Source of the DNA: Streptomyces sp. NBC_01351
GTDB lineage: Bacteria; Actinomycetota; Actinomycetes; Streptomycetales; Streptomycetaceae
Length of the DNA: 64,000 bases
NCBI RefSeq assembly: GCF_036237315.1
Contig: NZ_CP108356.1
Span: 2,286,001 to 2,350,000, forward strand
Direction: 5' to 3'
Part shown: positions 42,421 through 51,834 of the stretch, in pieces
Layout: every line of letters begins with the position of its first letter
How positions within the stretch are numbered: the first letter of the stretch is position 1
Notes under the pieces: generated by a model
The model's input: the letters and a program-made list of their open reading frames with translations, nothing else
What the model was told of the DNA's origin: nothing
Databases searched by the model: none
Made by a program: the position numbers and the translations under genes

Positions 42421-43206
42421 ATGCCCACACCCACGCCCACAGCCACAGCCACGTACGACCTCACCGGCCGCACCGCCCTGGTCACCGGCGCCGCCAGCGG
42501 CATCGGCCGCGCCACCGCCGCCCTACTCGCCGGGGCGGGTGCGCATGTGCACTGCGCCGACCGCGACGAGCAGGGCCTCGCCGAAACGGCCGCCCTCATC
42601 TCCAAGGCGGGCGGCGGCGCCGCCACCGTCCACATCTTCGACGTCACCGACCGCGCCGCCCTGCGCGCGGCCGTGACCGCGGCCGGCCCGCTCGACATCG
42701 CCGCCGCGATCGCCGGGGTCATGCACAGCAGCAGCGTCCTGGAGACGACCGACGAGGACCTCGACCGGGTCCTGGACATCAACTTCAAGGGGGTCCTGCG
42801 CACCTGCCAGGAGGCCACCCGCTCCATGATCACTGCGGGCCGCCCCGGCTCGATCATCACCATGGCCTCCGGCGCCGTGGACGCGGCCCAGCCGGGCCTG
42901 CTCTGCTACAGCGCCGCCAAGGCCGCCGTCGTCCAGCTGACCAAGACCCTCGCCACCGAGGCCGGCCCGCACGGCATCCGCGTCAACGCCGTCGCGCCCG
43001 GCTGGATCCGCACCCCGATGACCGGCCGGCACAGCCCCGAGGTCCAGGAGCAGACCGAGGCGATGATGACGCGGATGTCCCCGCTGCGCCGCGTGGGCGA
43101 GCCCGAGGACATCGCCCAGGCCGTGCTCTACCTGGCCTCGGACGCCTCGTCGTTCATGACGGGCCAGATCCTTCGCCCGAACGGCGGAGTGTCGATGCCC
43201 TGGTAA
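42421..43206 (+). CDS. SDR-family oxidoreductase
   Basis: A 261-residue classical short-chain dehydrogenase/reductase. The cofactor motif TGAASGIG is at residues 22-29 (Asp further on, CADRDEQ, favours NAD(H)), the catalytic Tyr163 and Lys167 are in LLCYSAAKAAVV, with Ser in ITMASG. It ends FMTGQILRPNGGVSMPW, similar to 3-oxoacyl-ACP reductase/cyclohexanol-type SDRs; substrate unknown. Start 42421 rather than TTG 42385. Its last 53 bases overlap the convergent small membrane gene. Confidence 0.9.
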   Translation: MPTPTPTATATYDLTGRTALVTGAASGIGRATAALLAGAGAHVHCADRDEQGLAETAALISKAGGGAATVHIFDVTDRAALRAAVTAAGPLDIAAAIAGVMHSSSVLETTDEDLDRVLDINFKGVLRTCQEATRSMITAGRPGSIITMASGAVDAAQPGLLCYSAAKAAVVQLTKTLATEAGPHGIRVNAVAPGWIRTPMTGRHSPEVQEQTEAMMTRMSPLRRVGEPEDIAQAVLYLASDASSFMTGQILRPNGGVSMPW

Positions 43207-43498
43207 GGGCACCCACATCCTCACCAGCGGGCCCATCGGCCCGACCAGCCGACCCGTCGGCCCCACCCACCGACCGCCGCCGCGCCCTCCGCACCGGCCG
43301 CGGCACACAGTGCACCGGCAGCAGCCCCAGCCCCCAGCCGCCCACCGCCACCGCACCTTCCACGGGCCCGGAATCCCCCGGCGCGAGCACCAGCCGCAGT
43401 ACGGCCCACCACCACAGCGCCCCCGCCACAAGGGCCGGCGCCACGAGGGCCGACGCCACGAGGGCCGACGCCACAGGAATGCGCAGTAACCGCCGCAC
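43154..43498 (-). CDS. Small membrane protein, function unknown
   Basis: A 114-residue predicted protein. GTG 43498 has a near-perfect GGGAGG 5 bases upstream, the main reason to call it. The first 60 residues contain hydrophobic spans (ALVAPALVAGALWWWAVLRL and VGGWGLGLLPVHC); the rest is basic and Gly/Ala/Ser-rich. A 15-base tandem repeat (about 43430-43480) encodes the repeated SALVA/PALVA. Its 3' end lies inside the SDR gene on the other strand, and it lacks a recognisable family, so the true stop could be earlier. Confidence 0.55.
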   Translation of the reverse strand: MRRLLRIPVASALVASALVAPALVAGALWWWAVLRLVLAPGDSGPVEGAVAVGGWGLGLLPVHCVPRPVRRARRRSVGGADGSAGRADGPAGEDVGALTRASTLRRSGEGSGPS

Positions 43499-43517
43499 GG
43501 CTACCTCCCTGGGGGTG

Positions 43518-43538
43518 CCCCCAGACGGAGTCTGGGGG
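43518..43538. repeat. Dispersed GC-rich hairpin (CCCCCAGAC repeat)
   Basis: CCCCCAGAC-GGA-GTCTGGGGG: perfect 9-bp stem and 3-base loop; the surrounding GGGGGTGCCCCC gives a second nested pairing. This is a common intergenic element in Streptomyces, here between clgR and the small membrane gene. Confidence 0.8.
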
Positions 43539-43602
43539 AGGGCCGGGACCCGGACGGCCCCATCCTCCCCCACCCCCCGCGCCCCCGCACCCAGAACGGC
43601 AG

Positions 43603-43641
43603 GGAGCCCCGACCGGTGCCTGACGCACCGGCCGGGGCTCC
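43603..43641 (-). terminator. clgR terminator
   Basis: GGAGCCCCG (43603-43611) pairs with CGGGGCTCC (43633-43641) and CCGGTGC (43613-43619) with GCACCGG (43625-43631); one A/C mismatch, 5-base loop. It follows the clgR stop by about 30 bases. Confidence 0.9.
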
Positions 43642-43669
43642 GGCCACACTCACACACTGACGTGCACGC

Positions 43670-44047
43670 TCACGCGGCTACGACATTCACCGCTTCCGCA
43701 GGCGCCTTGATGGTCACCCGCTCCGGTCCCGTGACCGAAGCCATGGAGACCGAATTGAGCATCGGGCGTACCGGCACACTCACCGGTTCGCTTGCCGCGG
43801 CCGACTGTGCCAGCTCGGCCAGCGACAGTTCATCACTGACTTCGCGCATCAGCTCGGACATCCGTACGTCCAACGCGTCGCAGATCGCGGAGAGCAGCTC
43901 GGAGGATGCCTCCTTCTGCCCCCGCTCCACCTCGGAGAGATAGCCGAGCGAAACTCGGGCCGACGAGGAGACTTCGCGCAGAGTACGGCCCTGGCGCTGG
44001 CGCTGCCGACGCAGCACGTCACCCAGCAGGCGACGGAGCAGAATCAT
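43670..44047 (-). CDS. clgR: XRE-family regulator ClgR
   Basis: A 125-residue activator of clp protease and other proteostasis genes in actinobacteria. The helix-turn-helix spans about residues 20-44 ([20 protein letters not shown]). The C-terminus ends VNVVAA; two terminal alanines are the known ClpP-recognised degradation signal of Streptomyces ClgR. ATG 44047 has GGAGGGAG upstream, which rules out the longer frame to 44080. It lies next to cinA-pgsA, as in Corynebacterium and Streptomyces. Confidence 0.94.
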   Translation of the reverse strand: MILLRRLLGDVLRRQRQRQGRTLREVSSSARVSLGYLSEVERGQKEASSELLSAICDALDVRMSELMREVSDELSLAELAQSAAASEPVSVPVRPMLNSVSMASVTGPERVTIKAPAEAVNVVAA

Positions 44048-44156
44048 CGGTGGCTCCCTCCTCTGACCGTGTAGCCGCATCCTTCACGCCCCACCGTACC
44101 GCCTCGCGCCGCGGCCGTGCGGGGAGCGATGTCGTGTTCACTCAGGGCTGCAAACA

Positions 44157-44702
44157 TCAAATCCCCCCGTTCTGTTCCGTATCCTGCCTCCGCGCATTCT
44201 CACGGAGTTGGCTTGAGAGAAGTTCGAGCACTGTGCGTGCACTCTCCCTACGGATTTCCGCACGGGAGCCGTTCAACCTCAGCCGAGCCGTTTTCCTGCC
44301 CACCGGACCGTCCACGGCGACGAAGACGGTGCCCACCGGCTGCCCGTCCTGCGGGTCCGGGCCGGCCACTCCGGTGGTCGCGATCCCCCACGAGGCGTCC
44401 AGGACCCGCCGCACTCCGGCCGCCATCTCCTCGGCGACCTGCGCGTTCACCGCGCCTTCGGCGGCGAGCAGCTGCGCGTCCACTCCCAGGACCCGGTGCT
44501 TGAGTTCCGTGGCGTACGCCGTGACAGAGCCGCGGAACGACCTGGAGGCTCCGGGGACGGCCGTGAGCTCGGCGGCCACCATGCCGCCGGTCAGCGATTC
44601 GGCGACGGCGAGGGTCTCGTCACTCTCCGCGAGCAGTCGCAGCACTTCCGTCGCCACCACCAGAACACCGGCGCCGTCTTCCGCCCCCGCAGAATCCGTC
44701 AC
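44157..44702 (-). CDS. cinA: CinA C-terminal family amidohydrolase (PncC type)
   Basis: A 181-residue protein matching only the CinA C-terminal domain: LAVAESLTGGMVAAELTAVP (residues about 31-50), YATELKHRVLGVD and TTGVAGPDPQDGQPVGTVFV. This domain is nicotinamide-nucleotide amidohydrolase (PncC), which recycles NMN to NaMN in NAD turnover. The N-terminal MoCF-like domain of full CinA is absent, as in other Streptomyces. GTG start overlaps the pgsA stop by 4 bases (GTGA). Confidence 0.92.
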   Translation of the reverse strand: MTDSAGAEDGAGVLVVATEVLRLLAESDETLAVAESLTGGMVAAELTAVPGASRSFRGSVTAYATELKHRVLGVDAQLLAAEGAVNAQVAEEMAAGVRRVLDASWGIATTGVAGPDPQDGQPVGTVFVAVDGPVGRKTARLRLNGSRAEIRRESARTVLELLSSQLRENARRQDTEQNGGI

Positions 44703-45355
44703 GCCCCGGCCCGCTCCGCCGCGAGACCCTTGCGGCGCAGGACGACCGCCTGCCGGATGTAGTCCAAACCGGTGAGCACGGTCAGCACCACGGCGAGCGC
44801 CATCACCCAGAAGCGCAAGGTCGCCAGCGGCCCGGTCAGGGCCAGTACGTACATGCCCACGGCCGTTCCCTGGGCCAAGGTCTTGATCTTGCCGCCCCGG
44901 CTGGCCGGAATCACTCCGTAGCGGATCACCCAGAAGCGCAGCAGCGTGATCCCGAGCTCGCGGCCCAGGATCACCCCGGTCACCCACCAGGGCAGGTCAC
45001 CCAGCCAGGAGAGGCAGATCAGCGCCGACCCCATGATCGCCTTGTCGGCGATCGGGTCGGCGATCTTGCCGAAGTCCGTGACCAGGTTGTACGTCCGGGC
45101 CAGGTGCCCGTCGAAGATGTCCGTGATCATGGCGACGGCGAACGCCGCCCACGCCCACGCCCGCCAAGCCGGGTCGTACCCGCCCTCGGCGAGCAGCAGG
45201 AAGACGAACCCCGGCACCAGCACGAGCCGGATCATCGTCAGGATGTTGGCGATGTTCCACAGGCTGGCCTGATTGACCGCCGCGGCCCCGAGCTTCGCGC
45301 CGGGCGCGGGCCGGCGGCCGGTCCCGCCCGCCGCAGATGCCGGGACTCCGGTCAT
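44699..45355 (-). CDS. pgsA: CDP-diacylglycerol-glycerol-3-phosphate 3-phosphatidyltransferase
   Basis: A 218-residue membrane enzyme that makes phosphatidylglycerol phosphate, precursor of PG and cardiolipin. The CDP-alcohol phosphotransferase signature DG-x2-AR-x8-G-x3-D-x3-D is complete (DGHLAR from residue 82, Asp100 and Asp104). About four to five spans follow ([20 protein letters not shown] early). A 25-residue Gly/Ala/Pro tail precedes the first span. ATG overlaps the rimO stop as ATGA. Confidence 0.95.
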   Translation of the reverse strand: MTGVPASAAGGTGRRPAPGAKLGAAAVNQASLWNIANILTMIRLVLVPGFVFLLLAEGGYDPAWRAWAWAAFAVAMITDIFDGHLARTYNLVTDFGKIADPIADKAIMGSALICLSWLGDLPWWVTGVILGRELGITLLRFWVIRYGVIPASRGGKIKTLAQGTAVGMYVLALTGPLATLRFWVMALAVVLTVLTGLDYIRQAVVLRRKGLAAERAGA

Positions 45356-46839
45356 CCGGCCGCCTCCTCAAGATCCACGCCCAGGGGCTCCGCCACCAGG
45401 TCCACACCCAGGGTGCCGACCACCTTCGCCGTGACGATACGCCCGGGGACCAGGCCCGTGCTGTCCGTGAAGACGACCTGGCCGTCGGTCTCGGGGGCCT
45501 GGTGCGCCGCGCGCCCGTAGGCCCCGTCGCCATCCTCGTCCACGGCCTCCACCGACTCGACGAGTACTTCCAGGGTCTCTCCGATCCGCTCCTCCGCGCG
45601 CTGCGAAGTGAGCTCCTCGGCGAGCCGCTGCATGTGCGCGAGGCGCTCGGCGATCGTGTCCGCGTCCAGCTTGCCCTCGTACCCGACGGCTTCGGTGCCG
45701 TCCTCGTCCGAGTAACCGAAGACGCCGATGGCGTCGAGGCGGGCGTGGGTGAGGAAACGCTCCAGCTCGGCGAAGTCCGACTCCTTCTCGCCGGGGAAGC
45801 CGACGATGAAGTTGGACCGGACGCCGGCCGTCGGGGCCTTGGAGCGGATGGTGTCCAGCAGCTCCAGGAAGCGGTCGGTGTCACCGAAGCGGCGCATGGC
45901 GCGCAGCACGTCGGGCGCGGAGTGCTGGAAGGACAGGTCGAAGTACGGCACGACCTTGGGGGTCGAGGTGAGTACGTCGATCAGGCCGGGCCGCATCTCG
46001 GCCGGCTGGAGGTAGCTCACTCGCACGCGCTCGATGCCGTCCACCTCGGCGAGCTCGGGCAGCAGGGTCTCCAGCAGGCGGATGTCGCCGAGGTCCTTGC
46101 CGTACGAGGTGTTGTTCTCGGAGACCAGCATGATCTCCTTGACGCCCTGCTCGGCGAGCCAGCGGGTCTCGCCCAGCACGTCGCTGGGGCGGCGGGAGAT
46201 GAAGGAGCCGCGGAAGGACGGGATGGCGCAGAAGGAGCAGCGCCGGTCGCAGCCGGAGGCCAGCTTGACCGAGGCCACGGGGCTCTTGTCGAGACGGCGG
46301 CGCAGGGGCGCGCGCGGCCCGGAGGCGGGTGCGAGCCCGTCCGGGAGGTCCGCGGGGGAAGCCTCCGGCTCCTGGGCGTGGCCGGGCAGGGCCACCGCGG
46401 TGTCCTGGCGCTCCGCCGGGCTGATCGGCAGCAGCTTGCGCCGGTCGCGCGGGGTGTGGGAGGCGTGGACGCCGCCGTTGAGGATGGTCTGGAGGCGGTC
46501 GGAGATGTCGGCGTAGTCGTCGAAGCCGAGGACTCCGTCGGCTTCGGGGAGCGCTTCGGCGAGTTCCTTGCCGTAGCGCTCGGCCATACAGCCGACGGCG
46601 ACGACGGCCTGCGTCTTGCCGTGATCCTTGAGATCGTTGGCTTCCAGCAGGGCGTCTACGGAGTCCTTCTTGGCGGCTTCGACGAAGCCGCAGGTGTTGA
46701 CGACGGCTACGTCCGCATCGGCGGCGTCCTCGACGAGCTCCCAGCCATCCGCCGCCAAGCGGCCTGCGAGCTCCTCCGAGTCCACCTCGTTACGGGCGCA
46801 GCCAAGAGTGACAAGGGCGACGGTACGGCGTTCGGGCAT
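45352..46839 (-). CDS. rimO: Ribosomal protein uS12 methylthiotransferase
   Basis: A 495-residue radical-SAM enzyme that methylthiolates the conserved Asp of ribosomal protein S12. UPF0004 cysteines are Cys14 ([12 protein letters not shown]), Cys50 ([12 protein letters not shown]) and Cys84 (VGCMAERYG). Radical-SAM cysteines are Cys197, Cys201, Cys204 ([16 protein letters not shown]). A TRAM domain closes the protein. An insertion of about 50 residues ([15 protein letters not shown]) lies before the radical-SAM core, longer than in E. coli. Paralogue of MiaB at 5729-7249. Start ATG 46839 is immediately before the first strand. Confidence 0.95.
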   Translation of the reverse strand: MPERRTVALVTLGCARNEVDSEELAGRLAADGWELVEDAADADVAVVNTCGFVEAAKKDSVDALLEANDLKDHGKTQAVVAVGCMAERYGKELAEALPEADGVLGFDDYADISDRLQTILNGGVHASHTPRDRRKLLPISPAERQDTAVALPGHAQEPEASPADLPDGLAPASGPRAPLRRRLDKSPVASVKLASGCDRRCSFCAIPSFRGSFISRRPSDVLGETRWLAEQGVKEIMLVSENNTSYGKDLGDIRLLETLLPELAEVDGIERVRVSYLQPAEMRPGLIDVLTSTPKVVPYFDLSFQHSAPDVLRAMRRFGDTDRFLELLDTIRSKAPTAGVRSNFIVGFPGEKESDFAELERFLTHARLDAIGVFGYSDEDGTEAVGYEGKLDADTIAERLAHMQRLAEELTSQRAEERIGETLEVLVESVEAVDEDGDGAYGRAAHQAPETDGQVVFTDSTGLVPGRIVTAKVVGTLGVDLVAEPLGVDLEEAAG

Positions 46840-46896
46840 GGACTCAAGACTACTTCGTCCCGGCGCGGGTCCCGGCCCCAAGTCCCCTTACATCAA

Positions 46897-46930
46897 GATC
46901 CCCGGGGTGCGGAAGGGCACCCCGGGGATC
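46897..46930 (-). terminator. Terminator of the RodZ-like gene
   Basis: Perfect 14-bp stem GATCCCCGGGGTGC (46897-46910) with 46917-46930 and a 6-base loop, 36 bases after the RodZ-like stop. Confidence 0.92.
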
Positions 46931-46965
46931 CGGATTGAAGCGTTCCGCCCTAGGGCGGCCCAGGC

Positions 46966-47871
46966 TCAGCCCGCCTGCGGCTGATCCTGGAGCGGGTCTT
47001 CCTTGGTGTATGTGAGACGTTCCACCTGACCCGGCTGGAAGTCGTCCTTGATCTCCTTGCCGTTCACGAACAGCTTCACGGCCCCGGCGTCGCCGAGCAC
47101 GAGGTCGACGGACTCCTTGTCCGTGAAGGTCTTGGACTCGCCCTGATCGAGGGTTCCGTCGAAGAGCAGCCGGCCGGTGGAGTCCTTCGCCGAGATCCAG
47201 CTCTCGCCCGTATCGGCCGTCAGGACGACCGTGACGAGGTCCTTGGGTGCCGCGGCGATGGCGCTGTCCGAAGGCTCCGGCTTGGGCGCCTGCGGGGCCG
47301 GGGTGGTCTGCTCGGGCTGCGCGGCGGGCTTTCCGCCGCTCTGCTTGGGTGCGGGCTTCGGCGCGGTGGAACCTTCCGCCACCGGCCGCTTGCCCTTCTC
47401 GTCGCCGCCGCTGAAGGCGGTGAAGCCCACGAAGCCGATCACGGCGACGATGGCGGCGACCATGGCGGCGGTCCAGTTGGGCCGCTGCCGCTCGGGGCGG
47501 ATCCGTTCGGCTTCGAACATCGGCGCGGCGGGGGTGGGTGCCGGCCGGCCGCCGTGGGCCGCGTCGTAGGCCTCGACCAGGGGTTCCGGATCGAGGTGCA
47601 CGGCGCGGGCGAGCGTACGGATGTGACCGCGGGCGTAGACGTCGCCGCCGCACCGCGTGAAGTCGTCCTCTTCGATCGCGTGCACGATCGGGATGCGCAC
47701 GCGGGTGGTGGAACTGACCTCGTCGACAGTGAGCCCGGCGGCGATCCGGGCCTTCTTGAGGGCCGTCCCGATGGACGGTCCTTCGACGGAACGTTCGACA
47801 AGACGGTCCTCGGACCGGTCGTCGGTCGAAGGACGCTCTTCTTCGGGGGAGTTGGAGTTGCCGATGGACAC
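46966..47871 (-). CDS. RodZ-like HTH membrane protein (DUF4115)
   Basis: A 301-residue protein. The HTH_25 domain (about residues 35-105; GTALKKARIAAGLTVDEVSS, VYARGHIRTLARAV) is followed by a linker, one transmembrane span (AAMVAAIVAVIGFVGFTAF, about 150-170), a Lys/Pro/Ala-rich linker and a C-terminal DUF4115 domain (SWISAKDSTGRLLFDGTLDQ in part). In other bacteria RodZ links MreB to the membrane in cell-wall growth; here the role in wall assembly is inferred. Start GTG 47871. ftsK lies upstream on the same strand. Confidence 0.88.
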   Translation of the reverse strand: MSIGNSNSPEEERPSTDDRSEDRLVERSVEGPSIGTALKKARIAAGLTVDEVSSTTRVRIPIVHAIEEDDFTRCGGDVYARGHIRTLARAVHLDPEPLVEAYDAAHGGRPAPTPAAPMFEAERIRPERQRPNWTAAMVAAIVAVIGFVGFTAFSGGDEKGKRPVAEGSTAPKPAPKQSGGKPAAQPEQTTPAPQAPKPEPSDSAIAAAPKDLVTVVLTADTGESWISAKDSTGRLLFDGTLDQGESKTFTDKESVDLVLGDAGAVKLFVNGKEIKDDFQPGQVERLTYTKEDPLQDQPQAG

Positions 47872-48014
47872 GAGGGCGCCTTTCGAGCGTGTAGCCACCT
47901 GCTGGATGTCCAGTCTAGGGGGGTGACGAAAGGGTGGAGCAACCGGAGGGTGCACTTCCTACGCCATCCGAATGGCGAGGGAAGCTACCCTCCGTTCAAC
48001 TGGACGCGGGCCCA

Positions 48015-48041
48015 AGGGAAACGGTTGCCCGGCGTTTCCTT
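48015..48041 (-). terminator. ftsK terminator
   Basis: A 9-bp stem (AAGGGAAACG arm at 48015-48023, CGTTTCCTT arm at 48033-48041) with one G-U and a 9-base loop; the right arm overlaps the ftsK TAA. Confidence 0.7.
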
Positions 48042-50808
48042 ACGGTCCGGTCTCGCCTCGGATGACGGCCAGCACGGCGTCCAGCTCGTCGGCCTTGAGC
48101 AGGACGTCGCGCGCCTTCGAACCCTCGCTCGGGCCGACGATTCCCCGCGACTCCATCAGGTCCATGAGCCGGCCGGCCTTCGCGAAGCCCACCCGCAGCT
48201 TGCGCTGGAGCATCGAGGTGGAGCCGAACTGGGTCGAGACCACCAGCTCCGCCGCCTGGCACAGCAGGTCCAGGTCGTCGCCGATGTCCTCGTCGATCTC
48301 CTTCTTCTGCTTCTGCCCGACGGTGACGTCCTCCCGGAAGACGGGCGCCATCTGGTCCTTGCAGTGCTGCACGATCCCGGCGATCTCGTCCTCGGTGACG
48401 AAGGCGCCCTGCAGGCGGACGGGCTTGTTCGCCCCCATCGGCAGGAACAGCCCGTCGCCCTTGCCGATGAGCTTCTCCGCGCCCGGCTGGTCGAGGATGA
48501 CCCGGCTGTCGGCCAGCGAGGAGGTCGCGAAGGCCAGCCGCGAGGGCACGTTCGCCTTGATCAGACCGGTCACCACGTCCACCGAGGGCCGCTGCGTCGC
48601 CAGCACCAGGTGGATGCCGGCCGCGCGGGCCAGCTGGGTGATGCGGACGATCGAGTCCTCCACGTCGCGCGGGGCCACCATCATCAGGTCGGCCAGCTCG
48701 TCGACGATCACCAGCAGGTACGGGTACGGGCTGAGCTCCCGCTCGCTGCCCGGCGGCAGTTTGATCTTGCCGTCCCGGATCGCCTGGTTGAAGTCGTCGA
48801 TGTGCCGGTAGCCGAAGGCGGCCAGGTCGTCGTAGCGCAGGTCCATCTCGCGCACGACCCACTGCAGTGCCTCGGCGGCCCGCTTGGGATTGGTGATGAT
48901 CGGCGTGATCAGGTGCGGGATGCCCTCGTACGCCGTCAGCTCCACCCGCTTGGGGTCGACGAGCACCATCCGCACGTCCTCCGGCGTCGCCCGGACCATC
49001 ACCGAGGTGATCAGGCAGTTGATGCAGGAGGACTTGCCGGAGCCGGTGGCACCGGCCACCAGGACGTGCGGCATCTTCGCGAGGTTGGCCATGACGTAGC
49101 CGCCCTCGACGTCCTTGCCCAGCGCCACCAGCATCGGATGGTCGTCCTCGGCCGCGTCCGCCAGCCGGAGCACGTCCCCGAGGTTGACCATCTCCCGGTC
49201 GGTGTTCGGGATCTCGATGCCGACCGCCGACTTGCCCGGGATCGGGCTGATGATCCGCACGTCCGGCGAGGCCACCGCGTAGGCGATGTTCTTCGCCAGC
49301 GCCGTGATCCGCTCGACCTTGACCGCGGGGCCGAGCTCCACCTCGTAGCGGGTGACCGTCGGACCCCGGGTGAAACCGGTGACCTTCGCGTCGACCTTGA
49401 ACTCCATGAAGACGTTCGTCAGCGAGGCGACCACGGCATCGTTCGCGGCACTGCGGGTCTTGCCCGGACCGCCCCGCTCCAGCAGGTCCAGCGAGGGCAG
49501 GGCGTACGTGATGTCGCCGCGCAGCTGGAGCTGCTCGGCACGCGGCGGCAAGGGCTGGGTCTCGGGCGGGGCCTTGGTCAGATCGGGCACCGACAGCGTC
49601 CCGGAGGCCGCGGCGGTCGTGGCGTGCGGCTGCTCGGCGGGAGCGGAGGCCGGTACGGAACGCTCCTCGCGGGCCGACGGCACGGGAGCGGTGATCTCCG
49701 CACCCTCCCGCTCGACACCGATCCCCTGCGTGAGGTCGGCGACGAGGGGCGAGGGCGGCATCCCCCCGTAGACCACCCCGTCCAGCGCCGCGGCGGCCGC
49801 CGCGGCCACGTCCACGGCGTCCATCTCCCGGTCCATGGCCGGCCGGGCCCTGCGCGGACGCCTTCGCCGGGCCAACGCCTCCTCCTCGGCGGCGTCCGCC
49901 GGATCGTCGGAGCCCGGACCGGCGCCGGCACGGGCCCGCCACTGCGCGGCGTCATGCCGGTCCCGCCGGTCCGAGGCCGCGCCGTCCTCCTGCTCCCCGT
50001 ACCCCTCGTCGTACTCGTTCGGGGCGATGACCCCGAGCCGGATGCCCAGCCGGCGCAGCCGCTGCGGGATCGCGTTGACCGGGGTCGCGGTGACCACGAG
50101 TAGCCCGAAGACGGTGAGCAGCACCAGCATGGGCACGGCCAGCGGCGCACCCATCGTGAAGATCAGCGGCTTCGAGGCGCCCCAGCCGACGAGCCCGCCC
50201 GCGTTCTGCATCGCGGTGGTGCCCTCGTCGCGGCCGGGAGCACCGCAGGCGATGTGGACCAGGCCCAGCACGCCGATGACGAGGGCGGAGAGGCCGACGC
50301 CGATGCGGCCGTTGGCGTCGGTCTGCTCGGGGTGGCGGATGAAACGTACCGCCATGACGCCGAGCAGGATCGGCACGAGCAGATCCAGGCGCCCGAAGGC
50401 ACCCGTGACCAGCATCGTGACCAGATCCCCGACGGGACCGCTCAGATTCGACCAGGTCCCCGCGGCGACGATCAGCGCGAGCGCGAGCAGCAGCAGCGCG
50501 ACGCCGTCCTTGCGGTGGGCGGGGTCGAGGTTCTTGGCCCCGTGGCCGATACCGCGGAAGACCGCGCCGACCGCGTGTGCGCAGCCGAGCCACACGGCAC
50601 GCACCAGCCGCACCACACCCCCCGTCGGGGACGGCGCGGGCTTGGCCGCGACCTTCTTGACCGGGGCGCGCTTGGCCGCCGCGGCCTTCTTCGCGGGCGG
50701 CTTGCGCGCGGGCGCCGCCTTCTTCGCCGGCGCCGTCGTACGGCCGGTGCGGCCCTTCGCGGTGCCCGCGGTGCTCTGGGAACCCTTGCCGGACGTACTT
50801 GAGGCCAT
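48040..50808 (-). CDS. ftsK: DNA translocase FtsK
   Basis: A 922-residue septal DNA pump. The N-terminus (residues 10-60) is Lys/Ala/Pro-rich; about four spans follow (for example VALLLLALALIVAAG). The motor has Walker A in VAGATGSGKSSCINCL near residue 586 and LVDPKRVEL for Walker B vicinity. The gamma winged-helix domain (about 855-922) ends LQRKLRVGFAKAGRLMDLME and LLKADELDAVLA. FtsK moves chromosomes out of closing sporulation septa; the family name SpoIIIE also fits. ATG 50808 is chosen over the frame start at 50862 since the family begins MASxTSGKG. Confidence 0.96.
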   Translation of the reverse strand: MASSTSGKGSQSTAGTAKGRTGRTTAPAKKAAPARKPPAKKAAAAKRAPVKKVAAKPAPSPTGGVVRLVRAVWLGCAHAVGAVFRGIGHGAKNLDPAHRKDGVALLLLALALIVAAGTWSNLSGPVGDLVTMLVTGAFGRLDLLVPILLGVMAVRFIRHPEQTDANGRIGVGLSALVIGVLGLVHIACGAPGRDEGTTAMQNAGGLVGWGASKPLIFTMGAPLAVPMLVLLTVFGLLVVTATPVNAIPQRLRRLGIRLGVIAPNEYDEGYGEQEDGAASDRRDRHDAAQWRARAGAGPGSDDPADAAEEEALARRRRPRRARPAMDREMDAVDVAAAAAAALDGVVYGGMPPSPLVADLTQGIGVEREGAEITAPVPSAREERSVPASAPAEQPHATTAAASGTLSVPDLTKAPPETQPLPPRAEQLQLRGDITYALPSLDLLERGGPGKTRSAANDAVVASLTNVFMEFKVDAKVTGFTRGPTVTRYEVELGPAVKVERITALAKNIAYAVASPDVRIISPIPGKSAVGIEIPNTDREMVNLGDVLRLADAAEDDHPMLVALGKDVEGGYVMANLAKMPHVLVAGATGSGKSSCINCLITSVMVRATPEDVRMVLVDPKRVELTAYEGIPHLITPIITNPKRAAEALQWVVREMDLRYDDLAAFGYRHIDDFNQAIRDGKIKLPPGSERELSPYPYLLVIVDELADLMMVAPRDVEDSIVRITQLARAAGIHLVLATQRPSVDVVTGLIKANVPSRLAFATSSLADSRVILDQPGAEKLIGKGDGLFLPMGANKPVRLQGAFVTEDEIAGIVQHCKDQMAPVFREDVTVGQKQKKEIDEDIGDDLDLLCQAAELVVSTQFGSTSMLQRKLRVGFAKAGRLMDLMESRGIVGPSEGSKARDVLLKADELDAVLAVIRGETGP

Positions 50809-50925
50809 GCGCCCGAGGTTACCCGGGCGTGCCCCGGTGGACACGCGTGCCCACCCCTTCACCCGTTCGTGTCGCGTGCCCTACAGGCACTTTGACGCCC
50901 CACCACACCTGACGCCGCATCAGCC

Positions 50926-51600
50926 TCAGCCCTGCGCGGGCAGCACCGCTCCCCCGGTTCCGGGCTCCAGCGCGTCCAGCGCCCGGCGCAGCCCGGTGAG
51001 TTTGCGCTCCAGGTGCGCCGCGGTCGCCACCACGCCCGCATCGGCCGAGTCCTCGCCGAGCTGCTTGGTCAGCGCCTCGGCCTGCTCCTCCACCGCCGCG
51101 AGCCGCGCGGAGAGCTCGGCCAGCAGTCCGGCCGTCTCCTTGCTGCCGTCGCCGTTGGAACCGCCGCCCTCCAACTGGAGCCGCAGCAGCGCCGCCTGCT
51201 CCCGCAGCTTGCAGTTCTTGGTGTACAGCTCCACGAAGACCGAGACCTTGGCCCGCAGCACCCACGGGTCGAAGGGCTTGGAGATGTAGTCGACCGCACC
51301 GGCCGCGTAGCCGCGGAACGTGTGGTGCGGACCGTGGTTGATCGCGGTGAGGAAGATGATCGGGATGTCCCGGGTCCGCTCCCGCCGCTTGATGTGCGCG
51401 GCCGTCTCGAAACCGTCCATTCCCGGCATCTGCACATCCAGCAGGATGACCGCGAAATCGTCCGTCAACAGCGCCTTGAGCGCTTCCTCACCCGACGACG
51501 CCCGGACCAATGTCTGATCGAGCGCGGAGAGGATGGCCTCCAACGCCAGCAGATTCTCCGGCCGGTCATCGACCAGGAGGATCTTGGCCTTCTGCACCAT
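50926..51600 (-). CDS. osaB: Response regulator OsaB
   Basis: A 224-residue protein with an N-terminal receiver (ILLVDDRPENLLALEAIL at residues 7-24, phospho-acceptor Asp in ILLDVQMPGMDG, Lys in YISKPFDP) and no DNA-binding domain. After about residue 130 it is helical with coiled-coil heptads (LREQAALLRLQLEGG, AELSARLAAVEEQAEALTK). ATG 51600 follows GAGGAGG closely. It sits just downstream of the OsaA-type kinase gene, as in S. coelicolor where OsaB is needed for growth under osmotic stress. The 234-bp gap before it could hold its own promoter. Confidence 0.9.
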   Translation of the reverse strand: MVQKAKILLVDDRPENLLALEAILSALDQTLVRASSGEEALKALLTDDFAVILLDVQMPGMDGFETAAHIKRRERTRDIPIIFLTAINHGPHHTFRGYAAGAVDYISKPFDPWVLRAKVSVFVELYTKNCKLREQAALLRLQLEGGGSNGDGSKETAGLLAELSARLAAVEEQAEALTKQLGEDSADAGVVATAAHLERKLTGLRRALDALEPGTGGAVLPAQG

Positions 51601-51834
51601 GCCCTGTCCTCCTCGCCCCGGCATGGGGCCTCCCCGGCTCCAGGCTCCGGCCTGTGCGCCGGGCCCCGCCCCAGAGGACGGCATCCTTGCGCCGTCCGTC
51701 CTTGTGCCGGTCATCGTAGCCCCAGTCCCGAGATCGCCACACCCTGTCACCAAGATGTCACTGTGCACGATACGGAAACGTGGCGGGAGGGCAGAAGGTT
51801 CCCTCTGCGCCACCCGATCACGCCCGCCCGTGGA

